From Caballeronia turbans (GTDB lineage Bacteria; Pseudomonadota; Gammaproteobacteria; Burkholderiales; Burkholderiaceae): DNA of 37,112 nt. The position numbers and the translations under genes are program-made. The stretch is taken from the NCBI GenBank assembly GCA_001544655.2, contig FCOD02000046.1, forward strand, positions 1 to 37,112. The letters run 5' to 3'. Below the pieces are notes generated by a model. It was not told the origin of the DNA. It saw only the letters and a program-made list of their open reading frames with translations, and made no database searches. This document shows, piece after piece, positions 1-6,875 of this stretch (positions within the stretch are counted from its first letter, which is position 1; every line of letters begins with the position of its first letter).

Positions 1-175
1 GTTTCGCCGGTCCCTGGATGCAACTAATCGTCTATGTTTGCATACCCCTGGCATCGCAACGAGCTCTGCAGAGATCTGGGGTTTGGGCACAGGGACTTTC
101 ATGAGAGAGTGGCGGTTGGCGAATCGGAATCGGCAGGGTGCGCCGTCGGGATGTGTTGGGTGACCTCGCTTAGTT

Positions 176-394
176 TCACCAGTCTACGCGATGCTTCTCT
201 TCGGTCTCCTGATGGCGCCGATCGTCGTCGACGTGCAAGTAAATGCTAGTCGTTGTCAGCGAGGCATGTCCGAGGTTGTCGCGCACCGTGCGCAGATCTA
301 CCTTGCGGTCGGCCATGTGCGAGCCGGCGCTGTGCCTGAGCCAATGCGCGGACGCCTTCTCAAGCAGATCGGCTCGCGCGCTCGCCGTATCGTC
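176..394 (-). pseudogene. Tyrosine recombinase (phage integrase) C-terminal fragment
   Basis: This fragment has no start codon of its own. Reading the minus strand from about 400 to the TGA at 176-178 gives the end of a tyrosine recombinase catalytic domain: the box-II arginine region HWLRHSAGSHMA, then the second conserved histidine in DNLGHASLTTT, then the nucleophile tyrosine in SIYLHVDDD, and a charged tail ending in HRVDW. These are the H-x-x-R, H and Y parts of the family signature. The N-terminal arm-binding and core-binding domains are absent. The reading runs directly into the opposite-strand KfrA fragment near 390-400, so the gene was cut there. The 175 bases downstream hold no recognisable gene. 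It is probably a relic of an integrative element or plasmid resolvase-like integrase; recognition is by motif reading only. Confidence 0.82.
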
Positions 395-939
395 GCCGCG
401 AGTTGGAGTGGCAGCAGGCCGAAGAGGCTGCCACGCGCAAAGCGCTCGAGGCGCAGATCAAGCGTCTCGGCGAGGAGGCCGTCGCACGCGAGCGGGAATT
501 GGAAAAAGTACGTGATATTTTCTCGCGGGATCTGGAGAAGCCGCGCGAGACGGCCAGCCGTGCTGAGGAGCGCTTACGCGCATCGGAAAAGCGGGCGCTC
601 CTGGAGATCGATCGGGAACGCAGCGCCACGGCCAAGGCTCAGAAGGAACTGGCCGAGGTGGCCAAGCGGGCGGAAAAGCGAGAGGCCGAGCATCGTCGCA
701 CCGTCGAAGCGCTGCAGACGCAGCAGGGCGACACGCGCCATCAGAACGGGGTGCTTCAGGGCAAGCTCGCCGCGCTCGAAGCGGCGCATCAGTCACTTCA
801 GGAGCAGTTGAAGTCGCTGCGCACCGCGGCGCGGCCGCCTACGCGCCGCGTACCCGCCGCCGAAGTCAGTCCGCCTGCCAGGCGAGCCGCTCGAAAGGCA
901 GTGGCTGGCAAAACGGCGAGAGTGAAAGGTCGCCCTTAG
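391..939 (+). pseudogene. KfrA-like plasmid coiled-coil protein, N-terminus missing
   Basis: The open frame encodes a long heptad-rich, Ala/Glu/Arg/Lys-rich coiled coil. It includes ALLEIDRERSATAKAQKEL, a segment I associate with KfrA-type plasmid proteins of Burkholderiaceae, and ends in a basic Pro/Ala/Arg tail. KfrA proteins bind DNA with an N-terminal helical domain and polymerise through the coiled coil; they support plasmid partition and regulate their own gene. Here the N-terminal DNA-binding domain is missing: the frame is open only from just after an in-frame TGA at 337, there is no ATG or ribosome site, and the sequence before 390 belongs to an oppositely oriented recombinase. The only start-like codon (TTG, 403) lies inside the coiled coil. 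I read it as a truncated plasmid-maintenance relic. Confidence 0.72.
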
Positions 940-1022
940 ATAATGACCGGATGGCGCGGACGGGTGGTGGTCTACGATCGAAAAGCGCGCTAGCCGCGTC
1001 GTCGGCTGACAGGAGCGAACAG

Positions 1023-1160
1023 ATGAGAAGATCAGCAGAGAACAAGTTGCGGGTGGTGGCGGTGCGCATCGACCCCGTCATCGAACAGCGGTTGCGGGTG
1101 CTGGCAGAGGCCACGGGGCGAAAGCAGTCGTTCTTTTGTGTGTCACGAACGCAGGCGTGA
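1023..1160 (+). pseudogene. Ribbon-helix-helix antitoxin-like N-terminal fragment
   Basis: An ATG at 1023 preceded by GGAG (1012-1015) starts a 45-residue product. Its first 35 residues resemble the DNA-binding beta strand and helix of RelB/CopG-type antitoxins (LRVVAVRIDPVIEQRLRVLA followed by EATGRKQSFF). In intact relatives the next residues form a second helix and the toxin-binding tail. Here they are replaced by FCVSRTQA and a stop, so the gene looks cut around 1137. No toxin gene follows. The product could at most be an RHH dimer without a toxin-neutralising tail. The family call is moderate; truncation is inferred from length. Confidence 0.55.
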
Positions 1161-1167
1161 GCCTGCG
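1150..1167. repeat. Short perfect hairpin
   Basis: CGCAGGC and GCCTGCG form a perfect 7-bp stem with a GTGA loop at the end of the truncated antitoxin frame. There is no T-tract. It marks the junction between antitoxin and maturase remains and could be a weak terminator or simply a junction palindrome. Confidence 0.4.
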
Positions 1168-1181
1168 GTGCTGTACCGAAG

Positions 1182-1265
1182 ATGGGAGTAGGCCTGACGA
1201 TGCACCCAGCGAAGTCAAAGATCGTGTATTGCAAGGATAGCAATCGAACTGGCACCTATGCGCCC
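1182..1265 (+). pseudogene. Group II intron reverse transcriptase/maturase (LtrA) fragment
   Basis: The translated segment GLTMHPAKSKIVYCKDSNR is very close to a conserved stretch near the end of the reverse-transcriptase domain of group II intron maturases (typical form GLTLHPEKTKIVYCKD). About 25 residues are recognisable. The sequence before and after does not continue the maturase fold, so this is a short relic. No intron RNA domains V or VI could be picked out next to it. In the same frame it runs into a different gene fragment. Confidence 0.65.
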
Positions 1266-1317
1266 GCGATCCGCTGCGTCTGCCGCAGCGTAGACGCCAT
1301 GAGATATGCCACGCGCA

Positions 1318-1427
1318 ACCCCGATAAAGACGCGCTTTCTCTACGGAACATGGGCGTGGCAGAGATCTTCGGACCGGGGACAACCGTACACGAGATCGTC
1401 GCGCGGCTCGTGCGGCTGGTCGAAACG
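1318..1427 (+). pseudogene. Cobalamin (B12)-binding domain fragment of a methylmalonyl-CoA mutase-type protein
   Basis: In the same frame as the maturase relic the sequence reads LRNMGVAEIFGPGTTVHEI followed by VARLVRLVE. The GVxxIFGPGT motif and the following helix match the C-terminal end of the B12-binding domain in methylmalonyl-CoA mutase and related acyl-CoA mutases. The upstream DxHxxG cobalamin-ligand motif and the whole catalytic barrel are absent. This is therefore only the last 35-40 residues of such a gene, joined to foreign sequence. It is recognition by a single motif, so moderate confidence. Confidence 0.55.
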
Positions 1428-1485
1428 AGCCGCTTCGGTGTGTCGGCCTGGTCAAGATGCGTCACTGATCTAGACCGAAAGAGCT

Positions 1486-2801
1486 CTACGGTTGACTCAG
1501 GTCCGCGTGCGCGGTGATCACTGCTGCCTGCCGCCGTGCGCCGACCGACCGTGCGATGGCTGTTCCGATCGCGAGCACTAAAAGACATGCGGTAGGAACA
1601 AGCATCGGCGCAGTGTGGCTCTCGCTGATCTTGCCGACATAGGGCATGAGGTTTTGACCGAAGGAACCTCCGAGATTTCCGATGCAGTTGATGGCCGCAA
1701 CACTCGCTGCGGCTCGAGCACCCGAGAAGAAGCGCGGCGGAAGCGCCAGAAGCACGGATACAGCAAAGGAATACACGCCCCGCCGAGGCACAGTGCAATG
1801 AAGCGAAGGGAAACGGTTGGCAATATCAGGCTCGAGGCGAAGCAAACGACTCCAACGCCCGCAACGACGGTCATCGCTCGGAGGACAACGCGCTCTCGTT
1901 TGAGCTTGCCCGGCAGCCACAGCAGGAGCAAGGCTGCCAGTGCCCACGGAATCATGTTGAGCAGTCCGTTGACCGTCGACGAGACGCCGTAGCTTTTCAC
2001 CAGTGTAGGCATCCAGTAGGTCACTCCATAGAGTGACGTCGACATCAGCATGTAGGTTGCAGCGAACATGAGAACCTTGGGGTCGATGAATGCAGCCCAG
2101 GGATGCGACGCCTTCGCCTCGGTAGGCGCCTCCCTTTGAAAAGCCGCCAGTACAATTTCCTTCTCCGCCTGCGAGAGGAATGGCGCGACTTGAACCGAGT
2201 TCGGAAGATACTTCAGCGCGACAAAGGCGATGAGGATGGCCGGAATGCCGGTTGCGATGAACACCCACTGCCAGCCCTGCAAATCCCACGTGCCGCCGAG
2301 CGAAAGCAGCAGGCCACCGACAAGCGACCCCAGCATGTTTGCCAGTGCGCTACCCAGGGTGAAGAACCCAAGCACGCGCGTTCGATAGCTCTGCGGGAAC
2401 CATTGCGTGAGGTAGTAGATCACGCCAGGATAGAAGCCTGCCTCAGCTACTCCGAGCGCGAACCTGTAAAAGTAAAACAGGGGCAGCGACTTCGTAAAGG
2501 CGAGCAAGACAGTGATGATGCCCCACGTAATCATGATTCGCGCCAGCCATGTACGCGCTCCAAAGCGGTGGAGCGCCAAAGTGCTCGGCACTTCGAACAG
2601 CAGATAACCGATGAAAAACAGTGATGCGCCAAAACCGTAGGCCGCCTCGGTCATCCCCAATGCTTGCACCATTTCAAGCTTTGCGAATCCGACATTTTGC
2701 CGGTCGATGAACGCGATGAGGAACATCACGATGAGCAGCGGCATGAGTCGCCACGCCATTTTTCTCATCACATGCTGTTCAGAAATCGGAATCGAATCCA
2801 T
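1486..2801 (-). pseudogene. MFS transporter, anion:cation symporter (ACS) family, frameshifted
   Basis: From the ATG at 2801 (GGGGGG ribosome site just upstream) the product has a short cytoplasmic N-terminus, then LIAFIDRQNVGFAKLEM and twelve predicted transmembrane segments. The DRxNVGxAK stretch after helix 1 is typical of ACS-type carriers for organic anions such as tartrate, phthalate or 4-hydroxyphenylacetate. The frame is correct down to about 1778 (LCLGGAC), then a single-base indel near 1768-1778 shifts it. The true C-terminus continues in another frame as VLLALPPRFFSG to the stop at 1486. Unrepaired, the product would lose the last two helices and gain a junk tail. It lies downstream of a same-strand GntR regulator, 262 bp away, and was probably controlled by it. 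The substrate cannot be told. Confidence 0.82.
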
Positions 2802-2868
2802 GTACCCCCCAGAAATGTCGCCTGCGACACCGGTCCCTCGTGGAGACGGGCAGTGGCATCCGACACAA

Positions 2869-2894
2869 GATATAAACATATATATCTGTATATC
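2869..2894. promoter_or_regulatory. AT-rich dyad upstream of the MFS gene
   Basis: GATATA at 2869-2874 is matched by TATATC at 2881-2886 and again at 2889-2894, giving overlapping inverted repeats in an AT-rich patch inside GC-rich DNA. It lies 68-93 bp upstream of the transporter start and downstream of the GntR gene. It is a plausible promoter/operator for the transporter. The right half contains GTATATCT, one or two bases off the GT-N-TA-N-AC pattern bound by HutC-type GntR regulators. Confidence 0.4.
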
Positions 2895-3063
2895 TCTGGA
2901 TGACACGGGCGAACTATGAGGTGTTACCCGAACGATGCAGGGAGCAGCCGGAGCGCGAACATAAGTCGGTCGGGGCGCAAAAAGGCACGCGCGGGTTGCG
3001 CGTAAAGCCGGGAGAAAGTTGTCTGTCAAGGAGTCCGCGCACGGGCGGGCTAGAGAGGGAGGG

Positions 3064-3807
3064 TTACCGGATTTCTACTTGATATTGGAACCCTGTCGCG
3101 GCGCCTCGCGTTGTGCGCCATTCAATCGGTGTTCCGGCGAAGTCCAGCGCCACTCGATTGACCATAATAACGGGGCTGCCGACGTCAACGTGAAGTGTCG
3201 CCGCATCCTCTTGATTGGCCTGTTCGACGGTCAGGGTTTCAGTAGCCGATGCCACTATCTGCCGGCAAGCCCGCTCGTAGAGGGGGTACATGAGGTTCCC
3301 GAAATCGTCGAGCGGAAGTGTCGCCAACGCATCGAAGCGGGGTCGGGAGAGCCAGATTTCCTCGCGGAGAACCGGTTTCGAATCGATGAGACGCACTCGG
3401 GACAGGTGAATGCTCTTTTCGGTCGGCTCCATTTGGAGCGCATCGCGAATCGCCTTGTTCGGCTTCACGATCTCACGCTTCAAAACTCTGCCGATCGGCT
3501 GGACTGCTTGGCCTTCCGCCGATTTGAACCGAAAGAAGCGAAAGAGGGATGAATCGAACCGCGGTCGACGCACAAATGTTCCTTTCCCTTGCGTGCGCGT
3601 GACGACGCCTTCTGCTACGAGCAATTCGATGGCTTTCCGTAGCGTACCGATCGAGACGACATAGGCCTCGCAAAGGTCGGCCTCGGTCGGTAGCGCCTGC
3701 TCGGGCGTCCATTCCCCATTGGCGATTCGACGCACGAGGTCGTCGCGGATCAGCTGATAGCGCGGAAGCCGTAGGTCGGCATTAGCGTGGAAGGAGGCCG
3801 TGTTCAT
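3064..3807 (-). CDS. GntR/HutC-family transcriptional regulator
   Basis: The 247-residue protein has an N-terminal winged helix-turn-helix (residues ~14-80; RYQLIRDDLVRRI, then LPTEADLCEAYVVSIGTLRKA and the wing RTQGKGTFV). A UTRA-type ligand domain follows to the C-terminus (EKSIHLSRVRLIDSKPVL and VMVNRVALDFAGTPIEWR-like strands). This is the usual size and order for HutC-subfamily repressors, which bind a small acid, sugar or amine and release DNA. One recognition-helix position differs from the common VSRxTVRKA form (VSIGTLRKA). The ATG at 3807 lacks a clear Shine-Dalgarno sequence. It is followed on the same strand by the broken ACS transporter, its likely target. The gene itself has no lesion. 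Confidence 0.9.
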   Translation of the reverse strand: MNTASFHANADLRLPRYQLIRDDLVRRIANGEWTPEQALPTEADLCEAYVVSIGTLRKAIELLVAEGVVTRTQGKGTFVRRPRFDSSLFRFFRFKSAEGQAVQPIGRVLKREIVKPNKAIRDALQMEPTEKSIHLSRVRLIDSKPVLREEIWLSRPRFDALATLPLDDFGNLMYPLYERACRQIVASATETLTVEQANQEDAATLHVDVGSPVIMVNRVALDFAGTPIEWRTTRGAATGFQYQVEIR

Positions 3808-3930
3808 GATTCATATAGTTAACCACAACTCTAGCTCTCCGTGTGGATCACAGCAATCTCTGCGGGTTAATCCCCCGACGGATCAGGACAAGTCCGTGCC
3901 ATCCAACGCACGATTCGCTGGTTTCGGGGT

Positions 3931-4903
3931 TTAAGACCGTCGCTTGCGCGTCGCAGGCCTTCGGGCTTTTTTGGTTTTGGGGGAGACGGAGCGCTGGCTG
4001 GCATCTTTCGGCAAGCGCCGAGGATCGCCAAGGAGCTCGACCAGCCGTGTCTCGCATTCGGAAAACGAGTACCCGCGCCGCTGCGAGACCACGAAGGTGA
4101 GGGGGCGCATGTGCCATGCGCGCCGTTGAAGTTCGACAAGGCTTCCATTCACGAGGTCTTCCGCGACGATGTGATGCGGCATGTGCCCCCAGCACAAGCT
4201 TCCCTTTAGCAGATCGTGTTTCGCGCCGAGGTCATTCACTCGCCATTGGCGTTCGCTGGCCCTGTTGTGTCTTTTCTGCATCGGGCTGATTGTCGGTTAC
4301 GACGAGCTGGATGTGCCGGCCAAATTCCTCCCGCGGGATGGGCCCCGCGGTTGCGGCTAGCGGATGCGATGGCGCGCAGACGGTCACCATTCGCGCCTCA
4401 CATAAATGCTGCCTTTCTATGGTGCCTGGGCTCAACTCCGGCACGTCGGTGATCGTCACTGCCAACGCGCACGTGCCTTCGAGAACCAGACGCTCGCCGC
4501 CTTGCATCGTCGTCATGCGCAGATTGATTGCAACCGTTGGAAAGTCGGCCTGCAGGGTACGCAGGCATTCGATCAAATGCGCACGCGCAAAATAGGTATC
4601 CACGGCTATCGAGACCTATGGGACCCCGGCCTCGGCGATCGACGCCGCGCGCATCTTCATTTCCTCGGTGCGTGAGATCACCCCGCGAGCATCGGGCAAG
4701 AGGCTGCGGCCCGCGGCCGAGAGCGTCGCTTTCCGAGTATTGCGCTCGAACGGCACCACATCAAAGGCGCTCTCGAGCGCGTTGATCGCGTGACTGATCG
4801 CCGACTGTGCACGCCTCAGTTCCCGTGCAGCCCCGGAAAAGCTTCCCTGGTCGCACACGGCGACGAAGGCCCGAAGCTGATTGATGGTGACGTTGTCGAG
4901 CAC
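3931..4903 (-). pseudogene. LysR-family regulator with nonsense codon and frameshift
   Basis: The reading starts with a GTG at 4903 and a canonical LysR winged HTH (TINQLRAFVAVCDQGSFSGA, then AISHAINALE). It stops at an in-frame TAG (4616-4618), where relatives would have Glu or Gln. The same frame continues as VSIAVDTYFARAHLIECLR and the effector-binding domain to about 4270. A frameshift there moves the rest (WRVNDLGAKHDLLKGSLCWG and beyond) to another frame, ending at 3931. Two independent lesions make it a pseudogene. Repaired, it would be about 320 residues, normal for the family apart from a basic C-terminal tail. It faces the SDR gene at 5010, the usual arrangement for a LysR regulator and its target. 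Confidence 0.88.
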
Positions 4904-4905
4904 AG

Positions 4906-4937
4906 ATATCTAAAAAGTAGATGGCATTTATAGATAT
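4906..4937. promoter_or_regulatory. LysR-type operator (T-N11-A dyads)
   Basis: In the divergent LysR/SDR gap, TCTA-N5-TAGA (4909-4921) is a T-N11-A dyad, the general LysR box. It extends to ATCTA-N5-TAGAT (4908-4922). A second TAGATAT at 4931-4937 pairs with ATATCTA at 4906-4912. The box abuts the lysR start, which fits autorepression, and lies about 75-100 bp before the SDR start. Function is inferred. Confidence 0.5.
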
Positions 4938-5009
4938 TCAGTCAATTGGCTTCATGAAACAAGAGTCTCAGAATGGTGTTTGTCACTTTTGTTTCGAAGG
5001 AAGCACGAC

Positions 5010-5744
5010 ATGAACAGACTGAATGGAAAGACCGCTGTGATCACCGGCGGCGCCACCGGCATCGGCCGCGCCACGGCAAAGCGCTTCATCGAGGAAGGCG
5101 CCTTCGTCTTCATCTTCGGCCGCCGGCAGGACGCGCTCGACGCCGCTTTGGCTGACCTTGGGCCCAATGCCCGCGCGGTGAAGGGCTCGGTCTCGGATCC
5201 GGCCGACCTCGATCGACTCTATGCGGCGGTGAAGGCCGAGCGCGGAACCCTCGACATCGTCTTCGCCAATGCCGGGGCGGGAAGCCAGCTTCGGCTAGGC
5301 GAGATCACCGCCGGGCACATTGACGAAACGTTCGACACCAATGTGAAGGGTTCGATCTTCACGGTCCAACAGGCGCTGCCGCTAATGGGCGAGGGCGGTT
5401 CGATCATCCTGACCGGATCGAGCGCCGGCACCACGGGCGCCCCGGGAATGAGCGCCTATAGCGCGAGCAAGGCCGCAGTGCGCAACCTCGCTCGGACCTG
5501 GGCGGAGGACCTGAAGGGCACCGGCATCCGCGTAAATGTGCTGTCGCCCGGGGCGACGGCCACCGAACTCGCGAAGGAGGCGCTGGGCGAGGAAGGCCAG
5601 AAGGCTTTCGCCGCGATGACGCCGCTCCAGCGGATGGCCGATCCGGCAGAGATCGGAGCGGTGGCCGCCTTTCTCGCGTCGCCGGACAGCAGCTTCATGA
5701 CCGCCAGCGAGGTCGCCGTCGACGGCGGCCTTGCGCAACTCTGA
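5010..5744 (+). CDS. SDR-family oxidoreductase
   Basis: This 244-residue classical short-chain dehydrogenase/reductase has the cofactor motif TGGATGIG (residues ~13-20), NAG in FANAGAG (~90), the catalytic Ser in TGSSAG, and YSASK with the catalytic Tyr and Lys (~150-154). It ends in AVDGGLAQL. R37/R38 after the second beta strand (FGRRQD) favour NADPH over NADH. The ATG at 5010 was chosen because AAGGAAG lies about 7 bp upstream; a longer frame from 4980 has no family support. The substrate is unknown; relatives reduce small ketones or aldehydes. It is the first and only intact gene of a set with two downstream pseudogenes, divergent from a broken LysR gene. Confidence 0.93.
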   Translation: MNRLNGKTAVITGGATGIGRATAKRFIEEGAFVFIFGRRQDALDAALADLGPNARAVKGSVSDPADLDRLYAAVKAERGTLDIVFANAGAGSQLRLGEITAGHIDETFDTNVKGSIFTVQQALPLMGEGGSIILTGSSAGTTGAPGMSAYSASKAAVRNLARTWAEDLKGTGIRVNVLSPGATATELAKEALGEEGQKAFAAMTPLQRMADPAEIGAVAAFLASPDSSFMTASEVAVDGGLAQL

Positions 5745-5815
5745 CGCGCTGCGCCCTGCCGGTCACTCCATTCGATACTCGCGGCTCGCAGGGCGTTGCA
5801 AACCAAGGAGATTAA

Positions 5816-6413
5816 ATGAGCTACGCAATTATTGGTTTCGGCAAGATTGGCCAGGCGCTTGCCAAGGCGTTTGCCCGAAGCGGCATCGAAGTATGCGTCG
5901 CGACCACTCGCGACCCGGAAAGCTTTGCCTCCGCTGCCGCCGCCATCGGACCCACGATCGTTCCAACGAAACTGGCTGAAGCGGTCGAGGCGGACATTGT
6001 CTTCTTGGCTGACGTTTCGAGTCGCACCAGGATGTCACGAAGGCGTTGCCGAGCTGGCACGGGAAGACCATCGTCGATGTGACCAATGCATACGGCGTGT
6101 CCCCCGAGGAACTGGGAGGACAAGCTTCGTCCAGGTTCGTCGCGCAGGCTTTCGCTGGCGGAAGGCTGGTCAGGGCTTCAATCATCTGGCCGCCGCGGTC
6201 CTCGCGTAAGACCCGTCCGTACATGGTGGGAAGCGAGTCGTGTTCCTGGCGAGCGACAATGACGGCGCCGCAGCGGAGATTGGAGCGCTTGCGGAAGATC
6301 TCGGTTTCTCGCCGATCGAACTTGGCGGACTTTCGGAAGGTGGACTGCTCGTGCAGGGGCGCGGAAACAGCTGGGGTCAACTGATCTTCAAGGACCTGGT
6401 CAAGTTCGACTGA
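5816..6413 (+). pseudogene. NADP oxidoreductase (F420-dependent-type Rossmann protein), three lesions
   Basis: After an AAGGAG ribosome site the product begins SYAIIGFGKIGQALAKAFAR, a Rossmann GxGxxG/A fold of the NADP oxidoreductase coenzyme F420-dependent family (NpdG-like, also used with plain NADP). The frame breaks near 6018; the sequence resumes in a second frame as ESHQDVTKALPSWHGKTIVD, VTNAYG. It shifts again near 6177 to a third frame (FNHLAAAVLA) and meets an in-frame TAA at 6207-6209. That third frame then reads on cleanly through VVFLASDNDGAAAEIGALA and GRGNSWGQLIFKDLVKFD to TGA at 6411-6413. Repaired it would be about 200 residues, normal for the family. It lies 71 bp after the SDR gene. 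Confidence 0.87.
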
Positions 6414-6431
6414 TGAAATGGAGAGAACTCG

Positions 6432-6848
6432 ATGAGCACTGGAGAGAATGTCCGGATCGTGAAGGATTTTTTTGCAGCAATCGGTCGCGGCGACGAGCAA
6501 GGTCTGCTGGCGTTGGCTGCCGAAGATATCGAGTGGATCATTCCGGGCGAGGACTGGCCGCTGGCTGGCACGCACCGCGGGCACGCGGGATTGGCGAAAG
6601 TGCTTCAGAAGGCTTCGAACGAGGTGGAAATGACATACCTGGCGCCCCCCGAATTCGTCGCGTAGGGAGACCGGGTTCTGGTCATCGGCGTCGCTACGGG
6701 CAAAATCAAAGCGACGAATAAGACGTTCAAGGACGATTGGGTCTTCGCCATTACCGTTAGAAATGGCAAGCTCGCGAACATCCGGGAATATATCGATACG
6801 CAAGCCCTGGCGCGGGCCAGCGAGACGGACGCGACCCCTGGATCCTGA
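6432..6848 (+). pseudogene. SnoaL/NTF2-like (ketosteroid-isomerase fold) protein with nonsense codon
   Basis: From ATG 6432 the product reads ENVRIVKDFFAAIGRGDEQG then DIEWIIPGEDWPLAGTHRGH, the helix and first strands of a SnoaL-like NTF2 fold. An in-frame TAG at 6663-6665 follows EFVA; the same frame then continues with GDRVLVIGVATGKIKATNK, WVFAITVRNGKLANIREYID and ends at TGA 6846-6848. A single CAG-to-TAG change would explain the stop. Repaired length is about 138 residues, right for the family. Such proteins often accompany SDR and NADP oxidoreductase genes under LysR control, as here. As it stands the last two strands of the cone would be missing. Confidence 0.87.
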
Positions 6849-6875
6849 CCCGGCTTTCGGCATGGTCATGAATGC

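Noticed and set aside
191-811. Plus-strand Arg/Ser-rich open frame over the first 800 bases
   Set aside because: It overlaps the recombinase and KfrA readings in another frame and has low-complexity composition typical of a shadow frame.
1150-1167. Hairpin considered as an attC or tRNA-like site
   Set aside because: The stem is only 7 bp, with no integron core sites, no cassette gene order and no cloverleaf.
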